Assembly: GCF_001553685.1 (NCBI RefSeq)
Contig: NZ_CP014264.1
Location: forward strand, 1,372,001 to 1,436,000
DNA length: 64,000 nucleotides
Direction of reading: 5' to 3'
Source of the DNA: Streptococcus sp. oral taxon 431
Lineage (GTDB): Bacteria; Bacillota; Bacilli; Lactobacillales; Streptococcaceae
Positions 28,767 through 38,886 of this stretch are shown piece after piece. Numbering within the stretch: position 1 is the first letter of the stretch; each line of letters begins with the position of its first letter. The position numbers and the translations under genes are program-made. The notes below the pieces were generated by a model, which did not search any database, had not been told where the DNA came from, and worked only from the letters and a program-made list of their open reading frames with translations.

Positions 28767-31700
28767 TTAATCTTGATCTTTTTTCTTTAATCCAAGAAAT
28801 GCACCTAAGGTAAACATTATTCCGGCAACCAATGACGTGAAGACTTCGCTAACTGTTCCGGTTTTTGGTAATCTATCAGTATTATTAGTAGTTGACTTAC
28901 TATCAATATTAGTATGTTTATTAGCTATGTTCTCTGGTTCATTAAGATAAACTTCTTTCTTATTTTCAAAGTTTTTATCATTTTTATCAGGAACTGGAGC
29001 TGTAACATCCTTAGTTGAATCAGATCTTTGACTTTCATCTAATTGACTATAATTTACTTGTACAGGAACTGTAGCTTTGACACCTTCAGTTGAATCAGAT
29101 TTGTGTGAATGATTTTCTCTTTGTAAATCCTCTTTTCTGTGACTTTTATCTAATTGATTATGATTAACTTGCACCTTATCTTTCTTTTTCGATTCATCAA
29201 AAGTAGGTTTATTTTCCTCCTCCTTTTTCTCCTCTATTTTCTTGAATACAGGTTTTATAAGGGTATCTTTTGATACATTAATAACATAGCCAGCGTCTTT
29301 TTTTCCTTCGAAACCAGAAATTTCCCAGCCATCAAATTGATATCCTTTTTCTAATTCACCCTTATAGACAGGTAAAATGAAATCTTCTTCCGACACTATC
29401 TTAGAACTCATTTCTTTTCCATTTTGAATGGTCACAGTCACCGTATGAGGTTTTAATTCGCTTACCTCTCCCGTATCTTTGTTTAAAATGAATTCTTTTA
29501 CGGTCGTATTTCTTGCGAAATCTTTTACAACAATCTTAATGTTTAGTGTCTTGTCTGTTATTTGTTTAATATCATCAAATGATTTGTATTCTTTTCCATT
29601 TACATAAATATGTTTGTTTTGAATCTCACCATCAAATCCATTATTTCTTTTATCATTGATATTAAAGACTACAGATTTTCCGTCAGCATATTCGATACTA
29701 GTATTTCCCTTAGGATCAATGTTTACTTCTGGTTTAACATTATCATATAAAAATTGATAGTGTACTCCAACCGCTTTCGCATTCAAATCGCTATAGCCAG
29801 TTTGAAGATAAACATTTCCATCCATATCTGTTACCTTATCTGGAAATCCGTTTGCTTTATAGTCTTTCATTCCCCAGTCCATGATGTCACCGTCTTTAAC
29901 ATTAAGCTTAATATTAAAATCTCTAGTGTTATCAATGTGTAAATCTCCGTAGATTAAATAATTATCTACAACAGATTCATTAACTCTCAACTCCCAGTTA
30001 AAACCACCCTTATCAGAAATCTTACCTCTTAAATAAAATTCTGGATTTCGTACATAAATTTTATTAGATTTAGATGGATTAAAGTAGTTCTTGTCCATTG
30101 AAAGATTTACTGGTTTTGCATCAATAAATAACGTAGAGCCATCTTCTTTTATGGCTTCTACATTGGACTTATCCTCTCCAGTGTACTCTTTACCATCCTT
30201 ACCAAATAATACCAGTTTAGAAGAATCTGTTACAAGATTTCCATCTTTATCAATAGCTTCCCCTTTATCGTTCATTTTAAAGGTAAACACTTGATATTTT
30301 ACAATGTTAAAGCCGTCCAAAGCCGACATTAATACGGATTGAGTACTTCTTCCATCTTCAACATTTCTACTATCAGCATAAATTATTTTTTCTGATAGGA
30401 CTCTTAGATTAGGATTGGCCTTTTGTATTTTTGCTATATCTTCCTTGCTATAGACTCCATTTCCTTCTAACATATCCGTTTTTCCAGGATTATAGGTAGT
30501 CACTTTTAGTGCATAGCCTTTTCTTAGAATGATGTTATCTTTTAATAGATATTGTTGTTTTTCTGAATCAGAATAGATTTTACCAGATTCCATTTCCGTT
30601 AAATTATTTGGTTTGTTCTTTGAAAGATCACCTTCTCCTAATTCTATTACATTCCCATAACTTGATGCATAGGGATATTCTGTTTTAGTTTCCTTATTTT
30701 TTTCAGGCATTCTAATCTTCGTTTCAGCTTTTATCTTATCACCATCTTTAACAAAGAATCTCATATCTCCTGCAAAAGCTAATCCATCCACAATATCATT
30801 AATATTAGCGTATAAATCAAATGTCATCATTTTTGAGTGGGAATCATACTTGGTCGTTTTGATTTCTATAGATTTATAGCTATTTCCATAATATACCTTG
30901 GCATTTTTAGAAACATTACTGAACTTTCCAAGAATTTCAAAGTGTCCATCTTTAGACGGGCTTAGAACACCATAAATTTTTGATTTGATTTCGTCAAGTT
31001 TTTCAGTTTCATATTGTAAGGCGCTACCATCGTCATAAGCAATGATATTTCCCTTATCATCGTATTTATAATCGTATTCCTCTGTTCTCTTACCAGTTTC
31101 ACTTGTAAAGTCATCAACTTCTCTAAATTTCTTTTTAATGAGTTTCTTTAAGTCTTTGCTTTCAAAATCTCTAATTGTTGAAATAGTTTTATGAATAGTA
31201 AAACTAGATTTTTCTTCGTTAGACTCTTCATTTTCTTGATGATTTTCTTCCTCAGTTGTATCTTTTTTAAGACTATCCTCTTTTCTATTTTCTAAATTTT
31301 TAAATTTAGATTCGGCAATCTCTCCAAGTTTTTGGTATTTAGATGAATCCTGATCAGGATCTACTAGATAATAGGAAATCATCCCCTTTTCATCAGCATG
31401 ATCAGCAAATCTAATTCTATGAATCTTTGTGAAATTGCTAGAGCCATCTAATGCAATGACTTCAATGATTTTTCCTCTTAAATCTCCTGCACCATTAATT
31501 TCATAAATGGTATTTCCGTCTTTGTCAAGTTTCCTATTTCTTCCTTGACCCTCACCTGCGTAAGTTACTTCAAGATTTTTCTCAACCTCTCCATCTTCAT
31601 TAACAAGAGCGGCGCCAGCATACCAAACTTCGTTTGCAATCTCGTCAAATTTTTCAGGATGTTCTTTTTGATCTCTCGCAAATAGAGTTTCATTCTTGTA

Positions 31701-34700
31701 TTGATCTTTTACCTTGTGATAAGTATCCTTTGTAATCAGCTTAATTTTTTCAGGATTTGAAAAATCAACCGAAACAATCTTAGGAGCTGTGTTATCAATT
31801 TTTACAGGAATATAGGAAACCTGCCATGGGTAATCCTTGGTTAATCTATATTTAAATTTATAGAAATATTGACCTTCCGCAATCGGTTCAAATTGACCTC
31901 TTATCCTAGTAGCTGGATCTTTGGTATCCTTGCTTTCTGGTGCATTTTCTTCTTTCCCTCTAGGATTATAGATGAGTCCATCCCATTTCAAGTCGCCCCA
32001 AACTTTTAGCTTAGAAGATTTGATTCCCTTTGCATCATTTCTTTTAGAGTTTAAAATTCCTTTAACAAAGTGTTCTCTCGAAATGACTTTTAAGTCTCTT
32101 TGATTGTCTCCCTCTTTATTTGTATTTACTATTGAAATCATTCCTTCTTCTGCACTTCTTAATACAAGTGGAGAAGGTGTTAATCCTCTCTCAAGTTGAG
32201 CATCTTGAGGATTTCCATTTGAATCTAAAGGATAAATTTTAGCAATATTAGAACCACTTGATGATGGTGCGTTGATCCCTTCGTTATTGAAAGCAAATAA
32301 TTCTGGATTTTGATCTAGGGATGTTGTATTTTTATCTTTTCTATTTTGTATAACTCCTGCTGGATTAAATTTATCTATACCATGTTCTCCACCAATTCCC
32401 TTATTTAAGGTTCCTGGAATTTTTGGTTTACCATCATCATCATAACCTTCCATTGTTTTTGATTTTGAACCCTCTTCCCAGGCCCATTTATCAAGGATTG
32501 GTTCCTTGTTCCAATCCCCAGCAAATCCCATTAGAGGCATCGATAAAGAAGGTTGGAAATTTGTTTTCTTCCCATTGGAGTTTAGAGCTTCCATTTCTTC
32601 CACTGACTCAAAATGAATAAATGATTCTACAAATTTATTTTTATTTTTAGCCTCTCCAACGTTTATAACCGCATTTAAATCAAAGCTAGAATTTGGGCCT
32701 ATAGTGAAAGTGTCATGCTCAAATGTAATATTTGCATCTTTTACTTTCTCTGGGTGAATTTCTGGAACAATTTGCTTACCATCTGGAGATTTTTCATCTT
32801 TGTATGTTTCATCCAGTTTTAGTCTATCAGTTAGAGCATCTGTAGTTACCGCTGAGGCTGAAACTTTAAAGGTTAAAGGTCTGTTTGATGTATTGTGAAG
32901 CTTAATTGTAAAGTATTTTTTATCTCCTTTTATTTCTTTAAGAGAAATAGAACCATAAGAGTTTACCAAACCTTTAGAATCTGTGTTTTTGAAAGTCGCT
33001 ACAACTTCATTTCTCAAAGCATTGGCAACATTAATTAGCCCTGCTCCCTGTTGTCTAGGTGATGCAAAGTATTGACTTTTTTCTTTCCAAGAAGTCGCAT
33101 CCATCATAGGCCGTGCAGTATTTTGTAGGGCTATTTTTGTAAGACTTGTAAGGTCTATTTTGTCATCTCCCTTAAGATTTTTCAAGGCAGGTCTTTCAAG
33201 CATTTCCTTTAACTTTGGTCTAATCAAAACAGTAGAAGCTGCCACGATTGGAGTTGCCATACTAGTCCCTGACATATAACCATAAGTTGATTTCCCATTA
33301 ATGACATTGAGAGTGGATTTAATATTTTTACCTGGTGCTGAGACATCAGGCTTTAAAAGTAAATCTGTTCTCGGTCCCCAAGATGTGGATCCTGCTGGAA
33401 CGATGACATCTTCTTTATACAATTCTTTGTCTGTGTCAGGTGCAAACTTAAAGTCAATCTCTTTTTCGTCACCTACATTCGGTTTATTAGAATTATAGCT
33501 GGCCATATCAATTGGATAGTATTGCTCCAATTTATCTTTGAAATCTTCCTTACTATTTCTTTTAACCTCAGTTTTTTTATCAGGATTAATCATGTTCCAT
33601 AGCTTTACACCATCATCTCCTGAAATTGAAAATACTTGACTTTTAGTCCCTTCATCTGCTTCATATCCCATGGCTGGAAGCTCTGTCCAATTATCTCTAT
33701 TGTAGTAATTGACAGTATTTACAACCATAATGCCACGTGCGCCCTTATCCGTTGCTCGTTTAAAAGCATTTTTTAAATCCTTTGTATAAATTCTATCCAT
33801 TACTGCAATTTTGCCCTTAAGATTCAATCCTATCAAATCTTGGTCTTGACCTTTGCCTATATATACAAATTTCAATTTACTAGGAGCTTTTGAACCATCT
33901 TCGTTTGTTATGATTTTATTCTTATCGAAAAAGGCCCCTATATTTCTATATTTAAAACTTTCTCCACCTATGTTAACTTTATCAAACTCAACTGTTTGAT
34001 TTTTAGCAGAAGCAACTGCTATCGCATCTTCATGTGCTGCAGTTCGTGTTACATTTCCAGTGTCGGTCATTTTCAGATTATTATTTGCCACTAAATCCCA
34101 AGAAGAACTTGAAGCAGAAGTCGCATAGTTACCCGTAGCTACAACCATTGGAATGCCTGCTTTTCTTAACGCTCTAATAGCTTCCCAATATTTCTCACCT
34201 ACAAGACCTGTTCCTGTAAAGCCAGATGATACCGAAACAACATCGACATTGTGTTTGATCGAATCTTCAATAGCATGAAACATTGTTTCATCTCCTGCGA
34301 AGCCAGATCCTGCGTCAGAGTACATTTTATAAGAGAAAATTTGTGCATTAGGAGCAATTCCATCTATTCCGTTAAAGTTTTTAATATCTTTTTCAGTATC
34401 ATTTCCCGCAAGAATCCCTGCAATATGCATTCCATGTGGATCAAAATAATCGCTTCCATCGTCAGCTTTTTCTACAGTAATTTTACCACCATTATAATAA
34501 TTGAAAGCATGAGGGATTTTATCACTCAACCAGAAATTTTTATCAGTACCTTTTAAGTCTTCTTTTTTGAATCTCATTGAGCCTTTAGCATCATCATCAA
34601 TCCTCATGGCCTTATGCCTATAATCTGTCCCGGTATCGATATTTGAAATGACCATACCTCTACCATCAAAATTTTTACCAAATGGAACATTGATAGACTT

Positions 34701-35336
34701 TAGGTAATCAATTGCCTCTTCAACTCCAATTTCCTTTCTAGCATGATTCATCATTGGCTGGACTTTTTGTGATCGTTCAACCGATGAGATACCCTCTATT
34801 AGTTTAATTTTGTCCAGATTATCTGGAGTTGTTTCTATTGCAACACCATTAAAAACCGTATCATAAGTATATAAAACTTTTGTATCCTTAAGATTGGATA
34901 ATTCCTTGATTGCTTTTTCTCCAGATTCTTTATCTTTAAATTCAGCAATATAGACAAGTTTATCCTCTTTTTTGGGACTTTCTGGGTCTTTACTTGCAGA
35001 CGAGTCCGCTTTATCTTCTTGGGATTGATTGGAATCTTCTTTGATTTTTTCTTCATTGCTAGTTTTGTTATCTATCACAGATTCTTTACTAACAACTTCT
35101 TTTTCCTCAATAACCGTTGTTTTCTTCTCTTCAGTATCCTTTGAAGTTTCTATAGCATTATGAATATCTTCAAGTTTTTCTTTGTTTTCTTTTTGTTTAC
35201 CTACTACTGTTTCTTTATCAGATATTTTTAAAGAATCTTCAGAACTAGGTGTATCTGCTAAAACTACCTCATTAGGGACATATGCTGCTAAAATAACTGC
35301 AGCTGTGGTTAATGACAATACTGTACTTTTTTTCAT
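28767..35336 (-). CDS. prtA: Cell-wall-anchored subtilisin-like serine protease PrtA
   Basis: This 2189-residue surface protease has a signal peptide (residues 1-27, ending VVLA), a charged prosegment with an I9-like region (about 127-190) and an S8 catalytic domain. The triad is Asp234 (SNIDTGTDYR), His301 (DPHGMHIAG) and Ser692 (GYMSGTSMATP), with oxyanion Asn403. A PA domain is inserted near 470-570, and Fn3-like and long beta-rich regions follow. Near the end are an InlB-like repeat (GYQFDGWEISGFEG), an imperfect tandem repeat at about 2055-2116, and the sortase motif LPKTG (2156-2160) with membrane span and KKKDQD tail. I recognise it as PrtA, known in pneumococcus as a virulence factor that cleaves host proteins such as lactoferrin. 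It is slightly longer than the pneumococcal form as I recall it. Confidence 0.95.
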   Translation of the reverse strand: MKKSTVLSLTTAAVILAAYVPNEVVLADTPSSEDSLKISDKETVVGKQKENKEKLEDIHNAIETSKDTEEKKTTVIEEKEVVSKESVIDNKTSNEEKIKEDSNQSQEDKADSSASKDPESPKKEDKLVYIAEFKDKESGEKAIKELSNLKDTKVLYTYDTVFNGVAIETTPDNLDKIKLIEGISSVERSQKVQPMMNHARKEIGVEEAIDYLKSINVPFGKNFDGRGMVISNIDTGTDYRHKAMRIDDDAKGSMRFKKEDLKGTDKNFWLSDKIPHAFNYYNGGKITVEKADDGSDYFDPHGMHIAGILAGNDTEKDIKNFNGIDGIAPNAQIFSYKMYSDAGSGFAGDETMFHAIEDSIKHNVDVVSVSSGFTGTGLVGEKYWEAIRALRKAGIPMVVATGNYATSASSSSWDLVANNNLKMTDTGNVTRTAAHEDAIAVASAKNQTVEFDKVNIGGESFKYRNIGAFFDKNKIITNEDGSKAPSKLKFVYIGKGQDQDLIGLNLKGKIAVMDRIYTKDLKNAFKRATDKGARGIMVVNTVNYYNRDNWTELPAMGYEADEGTKSQVFSISGDDGVKLWNMINPDKKTEVKRNSKEDFKDKLEQYYPIDMASYNSNKPNVGDEKEIDFKFAPDTDKELYKEDVIVPAGSTSWGPRTDLLLKPDVSAPGKNIKSTLNVINGKSTYGYMSGTSMATPIVAASTVLIRPKLKEMLERPALKNLKGDDKIDLTSLTKIALQNTARPMMDATSWKEKSQYFASPRQQGAGLINVANALRNEVVATFKNTDSKGLVNSYGSISLKEIKGDKKYFTIKLHNTSNRPLTFKVSASAVTTDALTDRLKLDETYKDEKSPDGKQIVPEIHPEKVKDANITFEHDTFTIGPNSSFDLNAVINVGEAKNKNKFVESFIHFESVEEMEALNSNGKKTNFQPSLSMPLMGFAGDWNKEPILDKWAWEEGSKSKTMEGYDDDGKPKIPGTLNKGIGGEHGIDKFNPAGVIQNRKDKNTTSLDQNPELFAFNNEGINAPSSSGSNIAKIYPLDSNGNPQDAQLERGLTPSPLVLRSAEEGMISIVNTNKEGDNQRDLKVISREHFVKGILNSKRNDAKGIKSSKLKVWGDLKWDGLIYNPRGKEENAPESKDTKDPATRIRGQFEPIAEGQYFYKFKYRLTKDYPWQVSYIPVKIDNTAPKIVSVDFSNPEKIKLITKDTYHKVKDQYKNETLFARDQKEHPEKFDEIANEVWYAGAALVNEDGEVEKNLEVTYAGEGQGRNRKLDKDGNTIYEINGAGDLRGKIIEVIALDGSSNFTKIHRIRFADHADEKGMISYYLVDPDQDSSKYQKLGEIAESKFKNLENRKEDSLKKDTTEEENHQENEESNEEKSSFTIHKTISTIRDFESKDLKKLIKKKFREVDDFTSETGKRTEEYDYKYDDKGNIIAYDDGSALQYETEKLDEIKSKIYGVLSPSKDGHFEILGKFSNVSKNAKVYYGNSYKSIEIKTTKYDSHSKMMTFDLYANINDIVDGLAFAGDMRFFVKDGDKIKAETKIRMPEKNKETKTEYPYASSYGNVIELGEGDLSKNKPNNLTEMESGKIYSDSEKQQYLLKDNIILRKGYALKVTTYNPGKTDMLEGNGVYSKEDIAKIQKANPNLRVLSEKIIYADSRNVEDGRSTQSVLMSALDGFNIVKYQVFTFKMNDKGEAIDKDGNLVTDSSKLVLFGKDGKEYTGEDKSNVEAIKEDGSTLFIDAKPVNLSMDKNYFNPSKSNKIYVRNPEFYLRGKISDKGGFNWELRVNESVVDNYLIYGDLHIDNTRDFNIKLNVKDGDIMDWGMKDYKANGFPDKVTDMDGNVYLQTGYSDLNAKAVGVHYQFLYDNVKPEVNIDPKGNTSIEYADGKSVVFNINDKRNNGFDGEIQNKHIYVNGKEYKSFDDIKQITDKTLNIKIVVKDFARNTTVKEFILNKDTGEVSELKPHTVTVTIQNGKEMSSKIVSEEDFILPVYKGELEKGYQFDGWEISGFEGKKDAGYVINVSKDTLIKPVFKKIEEKKEEENKPTFDESKKKDKVQVNHNQLDKSHRKEDLQRENHSHKSDSTEGVKATVPVQVNYSQLDESQRSDSTKDVTAPVPDKNDKNFENKKEVYLNEPENIANKHTNIDSKSTTNNTDRLPKTGTVSEVFTSLVAGIMFTLGAFLGLKKKDQD

Positions 35337-35476
35337 TTTAATTCCTTACATATTTATTTAACTTCCAATAGATAGAAAACTTTAACTTTGCTAGCCTTTG
35401 TTATAAAAAGTTTTACTAAGTATTATCTAGGAAATAGAGTAGTGCATTTATATATAATTGTTAACTCTCTGAAAAT

Positions 35477-35505
35477 AGTATATCAATTAAAAAAATTTAA
35501 GTCAA
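35477..35505 (-). promoter_or_regulatory. Promoter of prtA with PsaR-like operator
   Basis: TTGACT (35500-35505) and TATACT (35477-35482) are 17 bases apart on the minus strand. The stretch CTTGACTTAAATTTTTTTAA over the -35 and spacer resembles the manganese-responsive PsaR operator that I recall from pneumococcal psaBCA, pcpA and prtA promoters. The match is from memory. Confidence 0.7.
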
Positions 35506-35510
35506 GAAAA

Positions 35511-35548
35511 ATTAATACGGGTTAATTTTTTTATTAACGTATGTTAAT
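35511..35548. promoter_or_regulatory. Two 16-bp dyads 22 bp apart upstream of prtA
   Basis: ATTAATACGGGTTAAT (35511-35526) and ATTAACGTATGTTAAT (35533-35548) share the pattern ATTAA-N6-TTAAT and start 22 bases apart, two helical turns. They sit just upstream of the -35, where an activator or second repressor could bind. Confidence 0.55.
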
Positions 35549-35618
35549 TTCATAAAGTTCAAAGCTTTCGTGTTTAACTGGAATACATTATAAGCATATT
35601 CACACCATCAAGAATAGT

Positions 35619-36499
35619 AGGAATGAAGTTGAACCACTACTAAAACCATCAAAAACTCAGTTAAGTTTGGAAGTGAATCTTGCCTACGATATTCCACTAA
35701 GTTACGAAGCGAGAATGATTAGCCTATTTGTTGACAATATCCCTAGTCAAGTATTACTGAAATAGACCTCTCACACTGGTCGTCCTGCCTTTCGTCCAAC
35801 CATACTCATGAAGATGACCATATTCGCTTATGGTCGTCAAGTGTTCTTTGGACATAAAATCGTTCAAATGAACGAAGAAGTCATTCTCATGAAATGGTTG
35901 AGCCAAGATACCTATGTTAGCTATAAAACGATTAATAATTTCCGCTCCAGTAAACATGCCAACAACCTAATCAAAATTGACTAAAAAGTACTAAACGAGC
36001 ACAGATAACCCAATGAACTGGGAATATCTTGAGGACACGGACCAGTTTATAAAGCCCGACGGCCTAGTTTATTCCTTTAAGAACTACTCTAGTCGAACTG
36101 ACAAGTATGGGCTTCAACGTGATTTCAAGATTTATGAGGCGGATAAAATTCAAGATACTCCTAAGTTAGAACACTTGGCTAAAACGGATAGTGGGAATCA
36201 GAAACAAATCCATTATAATCAAACTTGGAATTACTTTAAGGAACTCCTTACACAAACATTACATAGTGAAGAAAGCTCTCAAATTTATGCCAAACGGAAA
36301 ATTGATGTTGAACCCGTTTTTGGTAGTTTTCGGCGTGCGCAGAGTGCATGTCAGAGGTAAACAAGCTGTCGCAACAGAGATAGCATTCATCTTCATGAGC
36401 ATGAATCTCACCAAATTGGCAAAGAATCTAGCATCTAAAACGTTCACCTATTCAAAAACCACACAGTGTTTCTTTCAGCTTGATTGTATTCAAGACTGA
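35619..36499 (+). pseudogene. Degenerate IS1182-type transposase
   Basis: Plus-strand frames give pieces of a second IS1182-family transposase. The N-terminal piece includes PSQVLLK, a stop, then TGRPAFRPTILMKMTIFAYGRQVFFG and WLSQDTYVSYKTINNFRSSKHAN, ending near 35984. After a gap a C-terminal piece starts at about 36013 (WEYLEDTDQFIKPDGLVYSFKNYSSR to AKRKIDVEPVFGSF), then shifts frame to RVHVRGKQAVATEIAFIFMSMNLTKLAKNL. The central catalytic part is deleted, and stops and a frameshift break the rest. It is a different subgroup from the intact IS at 8082. It borders the prtA segment and may mark how that gene arrived. Confidence 0.85.
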
Positions 36500-36516
36500 A
36501 ATCACTGTGTGGTTTT
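36455..36516 (+). terminator. Long hairpin at end of IS remnant
   Basis: A perfect 14-base outer stem AAAACCACACAGTG/CACTGTGTGGTTTT encloses further pairs (TTTCAG/CTGAAA and CTTGA/TCAAG). It covers the end of the transposase remnant and probably marks the old IS terminus or terminator. Confidence 0.7.
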
Positions 36517-36534
36517 ATTTAGAAGCTAGTTTTT
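36517..36534 (-). repeat. 18-bp inverted repeat, right arm around prtA island
   Basis: It is the exact reverse complement of 28459-28476 and lies between the IS remnant and phoH. Confidence 0.85.
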
Positions 36535-36551
36535 GCCTAGGTCCTTTTTCC

Positions 36552-37538
36552 TTATTCTCTTTCTTCTTCGTTTTCTTCAGCTTTGACAGGTCGAGGTTCA
36601 TAGGCTCTGATAATTTGAGCGACAACTGGGTGGCGAACCACATCCTTGGCTGAGAAATGAACAAAGTCAATCTGATGGATGTTCTTGAGTTTTTCTTGAG
36701 CATCAATCAAACCGGACTTGACATTACGTGGCAGGTCAATCTGACTGATATCTCCATTGACAATCATCTTAGAATTAAAGCCTAAACGAGTCAAAAACAT
36801 CTTCATCTGCATGATGGTTGTATTTTGCGCTTCATCCAATATAACAAAGGCATCATCCAATGTACGTCCACGCATATAGGCAAGTGGAGCGATTTCAATG
36901 ATTTCACGTTCCATGAGACGAGTTGTTTGGTCTTTTCCGAGAATCTGGTACAAGGCATCATAAACAGGACGAAGGTAAGGATCTACCTTTTCCTTGAGAT
37001 CACCTGGAAGAAATCCAAGGCTCTCTCCCGCTTCCACTGCTGGACGTGTCAAAATGATTCGCTTGACTTGTCCACGCTTGAGAGCTGTTACGGCCAAAGT
37101 CACTGCTAAGAAGGTCTTACCTGTTCCTGCTGGCCCAATCCCAAAGGTCACATCGTGTTGCTTGACACTATCCACATAAAGCTTTTGACCCAAGGTTTTA
37201 ACACGGATGGGCTTACCTGTATTATCCTTGATAATCTCTTCTTCATAGAGGGCGACAAACTTATCGATTTCATTATTCTTAACCATGGTAATGGCTGTCA
37301 CCACATCTGGAGTTCCAACAGTCATTCCACGATTAACCAAGACCACTAAGGCTTGGATAACTTGACGGGCTTCCTCACAAGCATTCTCTGCTCCCAAGAC
37401 TTGTACAATCTCTGTACGGGCATGGATGATGACATCTAATTCATCCTCCATCAATCTAAGGTGGCGCTCATTGGACCCAAAAAGATGAAATAGGTCATCT
37501 GGATGACTCAGTTGAATATCTATTGAATGTTCCTTCAA
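36552..37538 (-). CDS. phoH: PhoH family ATPase
   Basis: This 328-residue cytoplasmic ATPase has Walker A GPAGTGKTFLAVTLA, Walker B AFVILDEAQNTT and the PhoH signature (ILTRPAVEAGESLGFLPGDL). Its exact role is not settled; links to RNA metabolism are proposed. The frame is open 28 codons further, but the family begins at LKEHSIDIQLSHPDDL; the TTG at 37538 has AGAGAGG seven bases upstream, so I take TTG as the start. A leader of about 150 bases separates it from its promoter at 37697. Confidence 0.9.
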   Translation of the reverse strand: MKEHSIDIQLSHPDDLFHLFGSNERHLRLMEDELDVIIHARTEIVQVLGAENACEEARQVIQALVVLVNRGMTVGTPDVVTAITMVKNNEIDKFVALYEEEIIKDNTGKPIRVKTLGQKLYVDSVKQHDVTFGIGPAGTGKTFLAVTLAVTALKRGQVKRIILTRPAVEAGESLGFLPGDLKEKVDPYLRPVYDALYQILGKDQTTRLMEREIIEIAPLAYMRGRTLDDAFVILDEAQNTTIMQMKMFLTRLGFNSKMIVNGDISQIDLPRNVKSGLIDAQEKLKNIHQIDFVHFSAKDVVRHPVVAQIIRAYEPRPVKAEENEEERE

Positions 37539-37696
37539 ACAAAGAACCTCTCTAATTCTCTTATTTCGTTTTATCATTTTGTTTTCTTTTAAGTATGAAA
37601 TAACTTTCAAAAATCCTATCACTTTGACAATTCGTAATGGTAAACGATACTTGCCAAAATAAGTAAAATCCTCATAAAAGATAACTGAATGACTAT

Positions 37697-37705
37697 ATTA
37701 TAGCA
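37697..37705 (-). promoter_or_regulatory. Promoter of phoH
   Basis: The minus strand carries TGCTATAAT, a perfect extended -10, about 160 bases before the TTG start. Confidence 0.6.
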
Positions 37706-37747
37706 AAGAGGCTGAGAAATTACTATCCCAAACCTCATCTAGTAGCC

Positions 37748-37963
37748 TTAATGTTCTAAATATTCCTGCCAGATACGATCGAAGTCTCCCATATTAAAGG
37801 AAAAGCTAGCATGTTCCTCTAAAAAACGACTGACTTGATCAAAATCATCTGTATGTTTCGGAAAGGCGGGCTCCTCAAAAGCCAGATCCGCTAAAATAGC
37901 TTTAGGACTATTACTTTTAGGATTTCGTTCTGTCATGAGCCAAGTATAAAATGATTTTCTCAT
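37748..37963 (-). CDS. YozE family protein (UPF0346)
   Basis: This 71-residue protein has the YozE SAM-like helical fold, recognised from [46 protein letters not shown] and FDRIWQEY. Function is unknown. It begins eight bases after cvfB and is probably co-transcribed with it. Confidence 0.9.
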   Translation of the reverse strand: MRKSFYTWLMTERNPKSNSPKAILADLAFEEPAFPKHTDDFDQVSRFLEEHASFSFNMGDFDRIWQEYLEH

Positions 37964-37971
37964 AAGCCTCC

Positions 37972-38826
37972 CTAAATTAATTCGGTACCAAACTGATCTT
38001 GCTTGATTTTGCCAGCCTTCATCAAACCACCGAGTGCTTTTTTAAACTGACCTTTTGAAATACCGAAAGTAGCCTTGATATCATCTGGTGATGACTTATC
38101 ATTCAAGGTCATGAAGCCACCATTGCTTTCCAAATAAGTCAAGATCATCTGGGCATCATTTTCCAACATCTCGAAAGAGCGTGGTTTTAAAGAGAGATTA
38201 AGCGTTCGGTCAATCTCACGGAATCCAATGACACGCGCATCTAAAACTTGTCCCAAACGAGGTTCCGCATAGCGCTCACTTGGATGGATAAATCCAAGCA
38301 TGTTGTTCTCTGGTAGATAGACGAAAGTTCCTGATAATTTGAGACGGTAAACAATGGCAGGCCAATTTTGATTCTGCATGTTATTGTAGGCAGGACGTGC
38401 CAATCGTTGGAAATCTTCCTGATAAGCTAAGATTCCCCAGATACGGTCCTTCTTATCCACTTCTAGACGAATATAAAGTCGATCACCTTTCTTTGGCCAG
38501 AGTTCTTTAAGTTCAGGGAGAATATCAAGTGACACAACGATTTCCTTGTCTGGTAATCCTGTATCAACAAAAGCCCCAAGGTCCTTACGAACCTCTGTTA
38601 CGGTTCCCCAACCAAATTGTTCCTGAGTTGCAGTCACTTCTGTAGTAGTGAGGCGCAATTTTTGCTTCATATCTGTGTAAGCAAAACCTTTGACCGTATC
38701 ACCAACTGTATGCTGACCTTCTTCTTTAGCTAGGGCATATGTTTGACCATCCTTTTGAACAAAGTAAAAACGGTCATTTTCATCGATGATGAGTCCAACG
38801 ATAAAACTTGCAAGATTTGTATTCAT
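37972..38826 (-). CDS. cvfB: CvfB, S1-domain RNA-binding protein
   Basis: This 284-residue protein has three S1-like RNA-binding domains and a C-terminal winged helix ([26 protein letters not shown]). In Staphylococcus and pneumococcus the family affects virulence gene expression and translation. Thirteen extra codons are open upstream, but the ATG at 38826 ([18 protein letters not shown]) follows GAAGGAAAT, a rather tight spacing, and matches family starts. It follows frr after a terminator. Confidence 0.9.
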   Translation of the reverse strand: MNTNLASFIVGLIIDENDRFYFVQKDGQTYALAKEEGQHTVGDTVKGFAYTDMKQKLRLTTTEVTATQEQFGWGTVTEVRKDLGAFVDTGLPDKEIVVSLDILPELKELWPKKGDRLYIRLEVDKKDRIWGILAYQEDFQRLARPAYNNMQNQNWPAIVYRLKLSGTFVYLPENNMLGFIHPSERYAEPRLGQVLDARVIGFREIDRTLNLSLKPRSFEMLENDAQMILTYLESNGGFMTLNDKSSPDDIKATFGISKGQFKKALGGLMKAGKIKQDQFGTELI

Positions 38827-38843
38827 ATTTCCTTCTTTCGAAT

Positions 38844-38875
38844 AAAACTCAGCCAGCAATGCCAACTGAGTTTTT
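38844..38875 (-). terminator. Terminator after frr
   Basis: AAAACTCAG/CTGAGTTTT with a 13-base loop and A and T runs lies between frr and cvfB. Confidence 0.8.
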
Positions 38876-38886
38876 CTGTTTATTTC

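Noticed and set aside
37640-37650. TACGAATT upstream of phoH as a competence box
   Set aside because: The last base differs from the TACGAATA core, and the phoH leader already has a good extended -10 elsewhere.
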